Positions 41,063 through 50,386 of a stretch of DNA of 64,000 nt are shown here, piece after piece. Numbering within the stretch: the first letter of the stretch is position 1; the number at the start of each line of letters is the position of its first letter. The notes below the pieces were generated by a model that saw only the letters and a list, made by a program, of their open reading frames with translations, had not been told where the DNA came from and searched no databases. Made by a program: the position numbers and the translations under genes. Where the stretch lies: the NCBI RefSeq assembly GCF_000160695.1, contig NZ_GG694006.1:794932-858931 (forward strand), given 5' to 3'. Origin of the DNA: Centipeda flueggei ATCC 43531. GTDB lineage: Bacteria > Bacillota > Negativicutes > Selenomonadales > Selenomonadaceae.

Positions 41063-42758
41063 GTTCTTCCCCCTGCTGCAGCGGCATCCGCAGGATGACC
41101 TTCAGCCCGTTTCTATACTCCGCAATCGTCACGCCATAGGCACCGCCGTAAAGCAGGCGGAGCACCCGATGCACGTTGTAGAGGCCGATGTGTTCCGGCT
41201 CTGCCGACGCCGACGCAAGCATAGCGCAGATCTCTGTATACTTTGCCGAGGTCATGCCTGGACCGTCGTCTATCACGCACAGCAGCAGATCTCCCTGTTC
41301 CGCGCGGCACTCGACGCGCAGGCGCAGTTCACGCGTCTGCTCCAGTCCATGGACAATGCTGTTTTCAACGATCGGCTGAAGGAGCAGCTTTGGCACACGG
41401 CAGCTGCGCAGTTGCGCAGGGAGCACGATATCGTAGGTCAGCCGATCGCCGTAGCGCATCTTCTGGAGGGTCAGATAATCCTCCACATAGCGGATGTCCA
41501 CGGCAAGCTCTGCCATGTCCCCGCTCGCACGAATGCCGTAGCGCATCAGGCGGGCAAAGGCGACAACCATCTCTGAGGCGCGCTTTGGATCGATGAGGAT
41601 CTCATAGCGCAGTGCCTCCATTACGTTAAAGACAAAATGTGGATTGAACTGTCCCTTAAGCTGACGTACCTCCATACGGCGCTTGCGCTCGGCGAGCTCT
41701 GCATTGCGTGCGAGCAGACGTCGGATGCGCGCAAGCATCGCATTATAGTCTGCATAGAGGACGTCAAACTCATAGAAGCTCTGCGGCAGATCCTGCGGTC
41801 CCATATCGCCGTCCCGACACGCACGTACTGCACGCAGAAGCCCGTCGACAGAGCGCAGGCTGCGCTCCGTCACCCTGCGCGTGAGCACCGGCATGGAGAG
41901 AAGGAGCAACACACTGAGCGTGAGCAGAAAGACTGCCCCCGTCGCGGCAAGCTGCTGCTGCCGCAAGAGCGAGGTCATCGTGACAACGCGCACACGCCCC
42001 TGCGCACAGGACTGCACAGCGGCATAGGCAGGCTGCCCATCTATTTCCGTTCTGCCGCTCTCCTCCACCGATGCCGTAAACTTTCCAAGCGTCTTTTCTG
42101 TCAGGCGATCCGTTGCGAAAATCACATGGTCAAAGGGGTCCATCAGTACAACCTGGTCGGCGCCGCCGCGTATGGCGAGTGCATGGAACGCCTCGGTCCG
42201 CAGGGCAAAGACGAGATAGCCTGCCGTTCCGCCGTCCTCGCCAGGCACAACAGCAGAAAAGGCATACACTGCCCCCTGATCGTAGGCAAGCGGCAAAAGT
42301 ACCGTGCTGCTCACTGCTGCATCCGGCGTCCGGTTCAAACGCAACAGTTCCCTGCGGATACCATCATGACGGGCAAAACTGTCACTGTTTACCGCGTAAA
42401 GATTCGACGCGCATACTGTCCCGTCCTCCCGCAGCAAGGCAAAATCGGCGCGCAAAGGGCCTGCGAACGAGAATGCATAGAGACGGCGGTATGCCTCCGT
42501 AACTGTCTGCCCATCCAATGCACCGCGTACATCCTCCATGCGGGCAAGGCTCTGTACCCCCGCATCATAACGCTGCCACTCGGCATCCGCCACCGCTGCG
42601 ATCGCCGCGCATTCCTGCTCAGTCTCACGAACAACGCAGACTTCATAGTATAAAACGACAAACACAGCATAGCTGACGAGCATCAGTGCAATAAAGACAA
42701 GGATGGAACGCATGAAAAGGCGGCGGATATACGTGCGAAAGCGAACCGACTGTGCCAC
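41055..42758 (-). CDS. YesM-type sensor histidine kinase
   Basis: 567 residues. Transmembrane helices near 16-38 and 285-305 enclose an extracytoplasmic sensor domain of about 245 residues (Cache-like by layout). HAMP-like linker, then the LytS/YesM kinase core: KGQFNPHFVFNVMEALRY with the phospho-His, LQPIVENSIVHGL N box and DDGPGM. GTG 42758 is chosen for GAGAGGATCC upstream. Partner of the adjacent AraC-type regulator. Confidence 0.92.
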   Translation of the reverse strand: MAQSVRFRTYIRRLFMRSILVFIALMLVSYAVFVVLYYEVCVVRETEQECAAIAAVADAEWQRYDAGVQSLARMEDVRGALDGQTVTEAYRRLYAFSFAGPLRADFALLREDGTVCASNLYAVNSDSFARHDGIRRELLRLNRTPDAAVSSTVLLPLAYDQGAVYAFSAVVPGEDGGTAGYLVFALRTEAFHALAIRGGADQVVLMDPFDHVIFATDRLTEKTLGKFTASVEESGRTEIDGQPAYAAVQSCAQGRVRVVTMTSLLRQQQLAATGAVFLLTLSVLLLLSMPVLTRRVTERSLRSVDGLLRAVRACRDGDMGPQDLPQSFYEFDVLYADYNAMLARIRRLLARNAELAERKRRMEVRQLKGQFNPHFVFNVMEALRYEILIDPKRASEMVVAFARLMRYGIRASGDMAELAVDIRYVEDYLTLQKMRYGDRLTYDIVLPAQLRSCRVPKLLLQPIVENSIVHGLEQTRELRLRVECRAEQGDLLLCVIDDGPGMTSAKYTEICAMLASASAEPEHIGLYNVHRVLRLLYGGAYGVTIAEYRNGLKVILRMPLQQGEEHG

Positions 42759-42803
42759 GGATCCTCTCACCTTCTCTTCCAATATAATCAGTCTTTCCGA
42801 AAT

Positions 42804-42832
42804 ATTATAAAACGAGAGCACTGCAAATGCAA
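42804..42832 (-). promoter_or_regulatory. Promoter of the two-component operon
   Basis: TTGCAT (42827-42832), 17-base spacer, TATAAT (42804-42809). It overlaps the terminator hairpin of the upstream ABC operon. Confidence 0.6.
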
Positions 42833-42844
42833 CGCTCTCGTTTT
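42809..42844 (-). terminator. Terminator of the ABC importer operon
   Basis: AACGAGAGC and GCTCTCGTT pair around a loop of about 14 bases and run into TTTTATAAT on the minus strand. Confidence 0.75.
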
Positions 42845-42889
42845 CAATCGTATCACCGGCGTCTGACCGGCACGATCAGAAAGAGTGGA

Positions 42890-44554
42890 TCAGATACTGA
42901 TATCGCGCCGCCCTGTCACTTTGTAAAAGAGCAGCAGGGAGAGGATGGACGTGACCGTGAGGATGGTCGCATAGGCGGAGGCATTCCCATAATTGCCGCG
43001 TATGACCTCCGTATAGATCGAGACAGTCAGTGTTTGATTGGCATTAGTATAGAGGATAATCGACGAGCTCAGCTCACTGATGATCGTCACCCAGCTCATG
43101 ATCGCACCCGCACAGACCCCCGGAAGCATCATCGGAACGGTCACGCGCGCGAACGTCGTCATCTCCGATGCGCCGAGCGACACCGCCGCCTCCTCGATGC
43201 TCGGGCTGATCTGTCCGAGGGCAGCAGCACTCGATCGCACCGTATACGGCATCCGTCGTACACTGAACGCGATGATCATGATGAGCATTGTCCCGCTAAT
43301 GACAATCGGCGGACTGTTGAACGCGAAGAGGAAGGCAATGCCGAGCACCGAGCCCGGGATGATAAAGGGAAACATCGTAATCGTATCGAGCGCATTGTTG
43401 ACCGCATTTCTCTTACGCATGCTCAGATAGGCGACGAGAACACCGATCACGACAACGACGGCAATGCTGAGTATCCCAAGCAGATAGGTGTTCAGCACCG
43501 CATCGTTATCCTTCGCAAAGAGCGTCGCCTCATAGCTCTGCAGCGCATAGCCGCCCGTAAACACCTGCCCGCCGTTGCTGCGGAGGAACGACGTATAGAT
43601 CACGACGACCTGCGGCAGGATCGCAAGCCCTGTCACAAGATAGGCAAAGCCATGGGCGGCGATAGTGCGCAGCCCCGCCGCACGCTCTGCACTCATCGGC
43701 TTGAGTGCCGTCATGGCATAGGTACTCCGCCGTGCCAGTATCCGCTGAGCGAAGAACATGGCAAGGGTCAGTCCGATCATGATGACGCAGATCGCCGCGG
43801 CGAATCCATCGTCGCCGCCGACCTCTCCCATGAACTGTGTATAGACGAGGACAGGCATCGTCTTGTAGCCCTCGCCGATCAGCATAGGCGTACCAAAGTC
43901 GGCAAAAACACGCATAAAGACGAGCAGTGAGCTTGCGAGAAGTGTCGGCATCACGAGTGGCACGATAATGCGGCGAATCCGCCCGATGCGCCCGCAGCCG
44001 AGGCTCTCCGCCGCCTCGTTCAACGAGTTGTCCATATTCTTCAGCGCGCCCGAGACATAGATATAGACGAGAGGGAAGGACTGCAGCGTAAAGACGAGCA
44101 GGATCCCCGCAAAGCCGTACACACCGTCAAAGGAAAGACCGAAGGCACTGTTCACCAGCTGCGTTATGACACCATTACGCCCGAGCAGCTGAATCCATGC
44201 GTATGCGCCGATGAACGGCGGCGAAAGATAGGAGATGACGATGAGAATGTTGAGAAAACTGCTCCCACGTATCTTCACGCTGCGCATCAGATACGCCATA
44301 GGCAGACCGAGTGCTGCCGAGAGCAGCGTCGCACAGACCGTGACGCAGAGGCTGTTCACCATCGTCTCCCAATAGAATCGCTTGGTGAAGAACCGTGCAA
44401 AGTAGTCCCATGTCACCCCGCCGGAGACTGGATCGACGAAACTCTTATAGAGGACAAGCACAAGCGGATAGAGGACGAAGATGCCAAATGCTGCGAGGAT
44501 GAGAATACTGAGGATCGACCATAACGATAGATTTTTTCCCGCGCCGCCCTTCAT
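42890..44554 (-). CDS. ABC importer permease, fused double domain (Fe3+/2-aminoethylphosphonate type)
   Basis: 554 residues with about 12 membrane segments in two homologous halves, each with an EAA loop (NEAAESLGCGRIGRIRRI and EEAAVSLGASEMTTFARV). This arrangement is typical of FbpB/AfuB-like ferric-iron and related importers. It overlaps the ATPase gene by four bases. Substrate not decidable from the sequence alone. Confidence 0.92.
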   Translation of the reverse strand: MKGGAGKNLSLWSILSILILAAFGIFVLYPLVLVLYKSFVDPVSGGVTWDYFARFFTKRFYWETMVNSLCVTVCATLLSAALGLPMAYLMRSVKIRGSSFLNILIVISYLSPPFIGAYAWIQLLGRNGVITQLVNSAFGLSFDGVYGFAGILLVFTLQSFPLVYIYVSGALKNMDNSLNEAAESLGCGRIGRIRRIIVPLVMPTLLASSLLVFMRVFADFGTPMLIGEGYKTMPVLVYTQFMGEVGGDDGFAAAICVIMIGLTLAMFFAQRILARRSTYAMTALKPMSAERAAGLRTIAAHGFAYLVTGLAILPQVVVIYTSFLRSNGGQVFTGGYALQSYEATLFAKDNDAVLNTYLLGILSIAVVVVIGVLVAYLSMRKRNAVNNALDTITMFPFIIPGSVLGIAFLFAFNSPPIVISGTMLIMIIAFSVRRMPYTVRSSAAALGQISPSIEEAAVSLGASEMTTFARVTVPMMLPGVCAGAIMSWVTIISELSSSIILYTNANQTLTVSIYTEVIRGNYGNASAYATILTVTSILSLLLFYKVTGRRDISI

Positions 44555-45651
44555 GACAGATCACCTTCGATCAACGTCGTCTCCGCATCAGCGCGGAAAA
44601 CATTGATGCGCTCCGCCTTGACGCGCAGGGTAACGCGTGTGCCGTCGGCGAGCAAGGCACCGTCTTCCTGACCGCGGATCGCTTCGACTGCCCGCCCCTG
44701 CGCCGTTTCGAGAAAATAGTGCGTCGTCAGGCCAAGGAATACACTGCTCTTTACAACGGCGGGGATGCCATCCCCCTCGCCCTCCGTTATGATAAATTCC
44801 TCCGGGCGAACGGAGACGACCACCGCTTGTCCGTCAAACGCCTCAGCGGCAAGATTCTGCATTGGCACGCGGTAGTCCGGCAGAAGCTCAACTGACTTGC
44901 GGTCGGCCTCTGACCGCACGACCCCGTCAAAGAGATTCGAGAGGCCGATGAAGGTCGAGACAAAGACATCGGCAGGACGGCGGTAGATCTGCTGCGGGCT
45001 GCCGATCTGGCGGACAACGCCGCCCTCCATGACCGCGATACGGTCGGAGACGGCAAGCGCTTCCTCCTGATCGTGTGTAACATAAACGGTCGTTATGTCG
45101 ATCTGCCGCTGGATCTGCTTAATCGCGTTGCGCATCTCCACACGCAGCTTCGCATCGAGATTGGAGAGCGGCTCATCCATGAGCAGAACCTCTGGTGCGA
45201 TGACAATGGCACGTGCGAGCGCGACACGCTGCTGCTGCCCCCCTGAGAGCGCCGTCGGCATACGATCGCGGAGCGCATCGATCTTCACCACACGAAGGAT
45301 CTCGTCGACGCGGCGGTCGATCTCCTCTGCGCTGACACCGCGCATCTTCAGACCAAATGCGACATTATCGCGCACTGACATGTGCGGGAAGATGGCGTAG
45401 TTCTGAAACACCATTCCCATGTTGCGCTGATTCGGCGGGACATCGTTGATGCGACGGTCGCCGATCCGTATTTCACCGCCCTCAATCGAATTGAAGCCAA
45501 TAATCATGCGGAGCAGCGTCGTCTTTCCGCAGCCCGACGGTCCGAGCAGTGTAAAGAATTCACCCGGCCGAACATCGAGAGACAGCCCGTCGATGACTGT
45601 GTGATCACTATATTTTTTTACGACATTGTCAATATGAATGGATACACTCAC
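44551..45651 (-). CDS. ABC importer ATPase (FbpC/PotA type)
   Basis: 366 residues. Walker A GPSGCGKTTLL, signature LSGGQQQRVALARA, Walker B VLLMDEPLSNLD and switch His in YVTHDQEEAL are intact; a C-terminal TOBE-type regulatory domain follows. It pairs with the fused permease and the lipoprotein receptor upstream. A terminator-like hairpin separates it from the receptor gene. Confidence 0.94.
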   Translation of the reverse strand: MSVSIHIDNVVKKYSDHTVIDGLSLDVRPGEFFTLLGPSGCGKTTLLRMIIGFNSIEGGEIRIGDRRINDVPPNQRNMGMVFQNYAIFPHMSVRDNVAFGLKMRGVSAEEIDRRVDEILRVVKIDALRDRMPTALSGGQQQRVALARAIVIAPEVLLMDEPLSNLDAKLRVEMRNAIKQIQRQIDITTVYVTHDQEEALAVSDRIAVMEGGVVRQIGSPQQIYRRPADVFVSTFIGLSNLFDGVVRSEADRKSVELLPDYRVPMQNLAAEAFDGQAVVVSVRPEEFIITEGEGDGIPAVVKSSVFLGLTTHYFLETAQGRAVEAIRGQEDGALLADGTRVTLRVKAERINVFRADAETTLIEGDLS

Positions 45652-45672
45652 CGTGTTTCCCCCCCTTTCCCG

Positions 45673-45714
45673 AAAAAAGCGAATTGCACACGCCTTGCGG
45701 CGGCAGCAATTCGC
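45673..45714 (-). terminator. Intra-operon attenuating hairpin
   Basis: AGCGAATTGC ... GCAATTCGCT with TTTTTT directly after on the minus strand, between the receptor and ATPase genes. Partial read-through would make receptor more abundant than transporter. Confidence 0.75.
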
Positions 45715-45731
45715 TCCTGTCAGGCTGTCTG

Positions 45732-46787
45732 CTACTGTTTGAAATTCTCGAGATGCTTATTCCACATTGCAACGATCTCATTCTTATGCTGTGCTACCCA
45801 TCCCTCGTCATAGTTCGAGAAGAGTGCAATGTCCTTCATCGGCGTCATATAGGATGCGAGCGGCACATCTTTGCGCAGGGGGCGCACCGTCAGTTCCTTG
45901 CCAGCTGCTTCCTGAATTTTCTGCGAGAGCATATAGTCAACGAACTTCTTCGCATTCTCCGGATGCTTGCAGTCCTTGATGATCTGTACCGACTCACCGG
46001 GGAAGATCGCACCTTCCTTGGGGAAGACCACCCGCACAGGCGCACCATTTTTCACATAGGTTGCCGCAGGATCCTCCCACGTGAGACCAACCGTATACTC
46101 ACCGTCCGCCACGCCCTTGTGGACGCCGCCCGAACTGTTCAGGATCTTACCGTCAAGATTTGCGATGAACTGATCGACGTATGCCCACGCTGTATCCGAC
46201 ATGGGGTCGCCGTTCGTCCCCTTGGCATAGAGCATGGCGATCAGTGACTGCAGTGCCGAGTTCGATGCCGCCGGATCACCGAAGGCGATCTTCCCCTTCA
46301 AGGCAGGATTGAGAAGATCCTCAAAGCTGTCGATCTTCATATCCCCCGCCAGATTCTTATTGACGATCATGACGGTCGGATCAGCAAAGGCGGGAGAGAA
46401 GTATCCCGTCTTATTGCGAAACGCCTCCATCATATTCGCATCCTCAGGGGAGACATACTCCATAAAGAGATCCTTCTGCGACTCGAGCGTCATCTGATCC
46501 GACGCCCAGAGAATATCGCCCTGCGGATTCCCCTTCTCCGATGCCACGCGCTTGAGGAGCGGCCCTGTCCCTGCAACAATGACATTGACCTTGATGCCCG
46601 TGTCCTTTTCAAAATTTGGGATGACAAGGTTATTCAGGCTCTCACTGCGTGCCGTATAGACCGTGAGCACCTTCTCCTCCTCGCCGCCTGCCGCCTTCTT
46701 GTCCGTGCCGCCGCCACAGCCTGCGAGCATCGTTCCCGCGACCGCAGCCGCCGCGAGAACGGACAGCCACTTCTTCATCCGTTTCAT
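45732..46787 (-). CDS. ABC importer substrate-binding lipoprotein
   Basis: 351 residues. Signal peptide with lipobox LAGC (Cys24), so anchored outside the cytoplasmic membrane. The mature domain starts VLTVYTARSESLNNLVIPNF and has GDILWASDQ, matching FutA/PhnS-like type 2 binding proteins for ferric iron or 2-aminoethylphosphonate. First gene of the importer operon, with GTAAGGAGGAAG before the ATG. Confidence 0.92.
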   Translation of the reverse strand: MKRMKKWLSVLAAAAVAGTMLAGCGGGTDKKAAGGEEEKVLTVYTARSESLNNLVIPNFEKDTGIKVNVIVAGTGPLLKRVASEKGNPQGDILWASDQMTLESQKDLFMEYVSPEDANMMEAFRNKTGYFSPAFADPTVMIVNKNLAGDMKIDSFEDLLNPALKGKIAFGDPAASNSALQSLIAMLYAKGTNGDPMSDTAWAYVDQFIANLDGKILNSSGGVHKGVADGEYTVGLTWEDPAATYVKNGAPVRVVFPKEGAIFPGESVQIIKDCKHPENAKKFVDYMLSQKIQEAAGKELTVRPLRKDVPLASYMTPMKDIALFSNYDEGWVAQHKNEIVAMWNKHLENFKQ

Positions 46788-46832
46788 TCTTCTTCCTCCT
46801 TACAGCAGTAAAATTCTGTTAATTTTGATTTT

Positions 46833-46862
46833 ATCATATTCTACGAATTTGTATATCCACAA
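46833..46862 (-). promoter_or_regulatory. Promoter of the importer operon
   Basis: TTGTGG (46857-46862), 18-base spacer, TATGAT (46833-46838) on the minus strand. Confidence 0.5.
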
Positions 46863-46890
46863 AACAAAAGGACTATCCAAAATACGAAAC

Positions 46891-46922
46891 AAAAAAACCA
46901 ACCTGCATGCACAGATTGGTTA
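46891..46922 (-). terminator. Terminator of the LPS cluster
   Basis: AACCAA and TTGGTT pair around a 14-base loop followed by TTTTTTT, five bases after the lptB stop. Confidence 0.8.
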
Positions 46923-46926
46923 TTTT

Positions 46927-47646
46927 TTACAGGCTGAAATTCTCGCCGAGATAGAATTTACGTGCGACAGGGCTCTCGGCGATGGTCTTGCTGTCGCCTT
47001 CGAGCAGGAGCTTGCCCTCGCTGAGGAGGTAGACGCGGTCGACGATGTGGAGCGTCTCACGGACGTTGTGGTCGGTGATGAGAATCCCCATGCCGCGCTG
47101 GCGCAGATACTCAATAATCTCCTGAATATCGGCGACGGCAAGCGGATCGACGCCCGCAAACGGCTCATCGAGCAGGATGAACTGCGGTTCGAGCGCAAGA
47201 CAGCGCGCGATCTCGACGCGCCGCCGCTCGCCGCCCGACAGCTCCGTCCCGCGGCGGTCGCGGACGTGCCCAATGTGGAACTCTTCGAGGAGGGCATCCA
47301 GCTTGTGCCTCTGCTCTGCCGCCGAAAGCTTTGTCGTCTCCAAAATCGCGGCGATGTTTTCCGTGACGGTGAGCTTGCGAAAGATGGACGGCTCCTGCGT
47401 GAGGTAGCTGATGCCGAGTTCGGCGCGGCGATACATGGGATAGTCCGTAATGCAGATGTCGGAGAGATAGACATCACCGTGCGTTGGCTTCTCCAGGCCG
47501 ACGATCATGTAGAACGTCGTCGTCTTGCCGGCGCCGTTCGGTCCAAGGAGTCCGACGATCTCGCCCTTGTCGATGCGCACAGAGATGCGGTCGACCACGG
47601 TACGGCTTCCGAACTTCTTGATGAGGCTGCGGGATTCAAGATGCAT
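46927..47646 (-). CDS. lptB: LPS export ATPase LptB
   Basis: 239 residues; ATPase of the LptB2FG complex that extracts LPS from the inner membrane. Walker [17 protein letters not shown], signature [16 protein letters not shown], Walker [14 protein letters not shown]. Last gene of the LPS cluster, after lptC and lptA; lptF and lptG are not in this window. Confidence 0.96.
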   Translation of the reverse strand: MHLESRSLIKKFGSRTVVDRISVRIDKGEIVGLLGPNGAGKTTTFYMIVGLEKPTHGDVYLSDICITDYPMYRRAELGISYLTQEPSIFRKLTVTENIAAILETTKLSAAEQRHKLDALLEEFHIGHVRDRRGTELSGGERRRVEIARCLALEPQFILLDEPFAGVDPLAVADIQEIIEYLRQRGMGILITDHNVRETLHIVDRVYLLSEGKLLLEGDSKTIAESPVARKFYLGENFSL

Positions 47647-47656
47647 AGATCGCTCC

Positions 47657-48352
47657 TCACTCTGTCATGGCAGTACCGTCCTCAGCCAGATAGACGGTCA
47701 TGTGATTGCTGCGTGCCATATTGTTGCCCTGGAACACCCATGCATTCCCATCCAATACGACATACGGTTTCGGATCATTCCCGTAGTAGTCCATGCGGTC
47801 TCCGCCGCCTTCAAGGTCACGTGCAGGACACATAAGATGTGCGTTGCCAAGTCCAGTAAAGCGGCTCTGTTTCAGCCAGCCTTCAAGATGATCCGCCGAG
47901 AGTATCCCATCCGTACTGGTAATTGTCCCCCCTGACGATGCAAGAATATGATCATCCTGCGTGGGATAGTAGTCCACTAAGGAACCGGTAAAGGTACGGT
48001 CTGCCTTCACCATGCGGACACTGCCGCTTGCCTGCCAATGCTCCTGTCCGGCAGCGAGAAGCCGGTCGCAGGAGAGCTGCATATCATCGCGCTGTGCGCG
48101 TACAGCGCCCTCAATCGTTCCCTCCTGTGTCTTCGTATTATAAGAAGCATGGGCTCCTTCAATATGTCCTGTCCCCTGTTCCATGCGGACGCCGCCCTCC
48201 GCAGTAATTACTCCAGTGCGCGTATCATAGGTCAGGCGATCCGCTGAGAGGGTTGTCTGTTCCGTATTCTGCGGTGCTGCCGCCACAGCCGTACAGACGG
48301 CTCCTGCCGTGAGCAGAAGCAGGATACTGCGATACAGTCTCTTCGTCGTCAT
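47657..48352 (-). CDS. lptA: LPS transport periplasmic protein LptA (OstA-like)
   Basis: 231 residues. Signal peptide about 1-25 ([16 protein letters not shown]). The beta-jellyroll repeats follow: [20 protein letters not shown] and similar. It bridges LPS across the periplasm between LptC and LptD. It overlaps lptC by four bases. Confidence 0.88.
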   Translation of the reverse strand: MTTKRLYRSILLLLTAGAVCTAVAAAPQNTEQTTLSADRLTYDTRTGVITAEGGVRMEQGTGHIEGAHASYNTKTQEGTIEGAVRAQRDDMQLSCDRLLAAGQEHWQASGSVRMVKADRTFTGSLVDYYPTQDDHILASSGGTITSTDGILSADHLEGWLKQSRFTGLGNAHLMCPARDLEGGGDRMDYYGNDPKPYVVLDGNAWVFQGNNMARSNHMTVYLAEDGTAMTE

Positions 48353-48897
48353 TTTGATTCTCCGCCCTTTTCTATGTGTGCATTGCCCTCAATGGTAAAC
48401 TGTCGGAACTCATCTGTACTTGCGATGCGGTCGCCTCTCGCATACAGATTATCACGGGTGAGGACGGCATCGCCGTCTGCGGAGAGCACGCGATCTGCCG
48501 CTGTCCATTGAATTGCGTTGGAGCGCAGGATGATTCCGTCACTTGTCTCCGCGCTGATCCCCCCCGTAAGAATCACATCGTGGGTGCTGCTGTCCATATG
48601 TCCCTCGTCCGCCTTCAGAGAAAGGGTTCTTCCATCCTCGCCGTAAAAGATTCCCTCAATCCCCTGCATCGTCGTATTCTGTGTGTCAATATCTACGCTC
48701 ATTTTTTGTGCAGTGAGCGTCCAAACCAAACGGCCGTCCCGTTCCTCACGGAGTGTATTGTCCTCGTAGGACATCACACGCCCACCGGACTGTGCATCAT
48801 CAGATGCAGGGGGTTCCGGTACCGTTGCCGCAGCCCAGATGATGAGCGCGAGCAGAATCGCTGCCGCAATACCGCCCGCGATTTTCTTTCGTATCAT
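48349..48897 (-). CDS. lptC: LPS export protein LptC
   Basis: 182 residues. One N-terminal membrane helix (about 8-26, GGIAAAILLALIIWAA), then a periplasmic OstA-like domain with LSLKADEGHMDSSTHDVIL and NAIQWTAADRVL. ATG 48897 overlaps the lpxL stop (ATGA), with GGGGGAGAGG upstream. It hands LPS to LptA. Confidence 0.88.
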   Translation of the reverse strand: MIRKKIAGGIAAAILLALIIWAAATVPEPPASDDAQSGGRVMSYEDNTLREERDGRLVWTLTAQKMSVDIDTQNTTMQGIEGIFYGEDGRTLSLKADEGHMDSSTHDVILTGGISAETSDGIILRSNAIQWTAADRVLSADGDAVLTRDNLYARGDRIASTDEFRQFTIEGNAHIEKGGESK

Positions 48898-49811
48898 CCG
48901 TTCCTCTCCCCCTGCCCTGCTGACACATGGTGTTTCCCTGTCTTTTTCTCTTCGGGCGCAGTGTTCCAGCGTTTTTGGAACCAAATCCACTGCGTCGGAT
49001 TCTCGCGGATGATCCGTTCGACAATTGCCGTCATCTGCACGGTAAACTCATGGAGATCACGGTCACTGTCCCCCGTATTCGGACAGCGCATGATCGCCCC
49101 CACGACGACCTTATGTTTTCCATTCGGCTGACGCAGAATAAAAGCAGGTACAACGGGTGACTTGAACTTGCGCGAAAAGACGGCGGGACCGAGCGGTGTC
49201 GATGCCGTACGTCCTAAAAACTTGATGAACGCGCCGCCGGGACCACCATCCTGATCGGCAAGAAAGCCAAGCAGATTGCCGTGCTTCAATGCACGCGCCG
49301 CAGCGATCAGCTCGCTCGTTCCGCGCGAGAAGATCTCGACGTGAATCGTCGCACGCAGATCATCGAGCACACGCGTATATTGGATGTTCGGCTGCGGCTT
49401 GGCAATCGCACTGACGGGCATCCCATTCAGCGTGAACGCCGCCGATAGCCACTCCCAGCAGCCAATATGCCCGGTGAGGACAACGACTCCATGCCCCTCG
49501 GCAAGAGCCTCCTGCATCCGCTCGAGATGGTCGATCTCGATGTAGTCTCTGAAATTGCTCTCGTTCAGCATGGGCATCGCGAGAATGTCGAGAAAGTTTC
49601 GCGCCATATTGATAAAGGAGGCTCGCACGAGCTTCTTCGCTGCTTCCTCATCAATGCCGAGTGCGGGCATCATGTGTGCAACAGCACGCCGCCGCATCTT
49701 TGCGATGATGAGATAATAGAGATTCCCTAGCAGCCAGCCAAGGGCAAGCAGGATGGGACGCGGCGTGCGGCAGGCAATACGGCTCAGAAGCATCAGCGTA
49801 CGATAGAGCAT
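48894..49811 (-). CDS. lpxL: Lipid A late acyltransferase (LpxL/HtrB family)
   Basis: 305 residues; adds a secondary acyl chain to Kdo-lipid A. N-terminal membrane helix, then the catalytic H-x4-D/E motif in VLTGHIGCWEWL and FLADQDGGPGGAFIKFLGR. Only one such enzyme is encoded in the cluster. Located between kdsC and lptC. Confidence 0.93.
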   Translation of the reverse strand: MLYRTLMLLSRIACRTPRPILLALGWLLGNLYYLIIAKMRRRAVAHMMPALGIDEEAAKKLVRASFINMARNFLDILAMPMLNESNFRDYIEIDHLERMQEALAEGHGVVVLTGHIGCWEWLSAAFTLNGMPVSAIAKPQPNIQYTRVLDDLRATIHVEIFSRGTSELIAAARALKHGNLLGFLADQDGGPGGAFIKFLGRTASTPLGPAVFSRKFKSPVVPAFILRQPNGKHKVVVGAIMRCPNTGDSDRDLHEFTVQMTAIVERIIRENPTQWIWFQKRWNTAPEEKKTGKHHVSAGQGERNG

Positions 49812-49828
49812 GTCCGCACCTCCTTTTC

Positions 49829-50386
49829 CTATTGTACAGCGTCGCCGGCATCATTCTGAAATGCCGTAAGGACACGATCCCACAGTCCCTGTGTCTTTAA
49901 AATGATCTCGTATATCTCACGCACCGCACCGCGCCCGCCGGGCTGCGCGGCGATGATCTGCGCGATCTCCTTGACCTCGGGAACGGCATCCCCGACCGCG
50001 CACGGCAGACCGACCTGCCGCATAATGGGCAAATCGACAATATCATCCCCAACGTAAGCGATCTCTTCATCTGTGAGACCCGTCTTTTTTCTGATGTCCG
50101 CATATGATGCCCTTTTATCAAGACAGCCCTGATAGACGAGGTCGATATGCAGTTCTTTCGCACGGTTTGCAACAATCGATGATGCACGCCCCGTGATGAT
50201 CGCCGTCGTCAGGCCAACCTTGCGGGCAAGGGAAACGGCAAGCCCGTCACGGGCAAAGAACGGTTTAAAGAGCTCGCTGCCGTCAGGCGCAGCGTAGATG
50301 CCCCCGTCCGTCAGCACGCCGTCCACATCGAGAATCACACATTTTATCTTTTTTGCACGTACAACTGCGCCCTCGCGTATCGGCAT
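49829..50386 (-). CDS. kdsC: Kdo-8-phosphate phosphatase KdsC
   Basis: 185-residue HAD phosphatase. Motif I VILDVDGVLTDGGIY, motif II ITGRAS, motif III AYVGDDIVDLPIM. It releases Kdo from Kdo-8-P after KdsA. ATG overlaps the kdsD stop by one base. Confidence 0.95.
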   Translation of the reverse strand: MPIREGAVVRAKKIKCVILDVDGVLTDGGIYAAPDGSELFKPFFARDGLAVSLARKVGLTTAIITGRASSIVANRAKELHIDLVYQGCLDKRASYADIRKKTGLTDEEIAYVGDDIVDLPIMRQVGLPCAVGDAVPEVKEIAQIIAAQPGGRGAVREIYEIILKTQGLWDRVLTAFQNDAGDAVQ

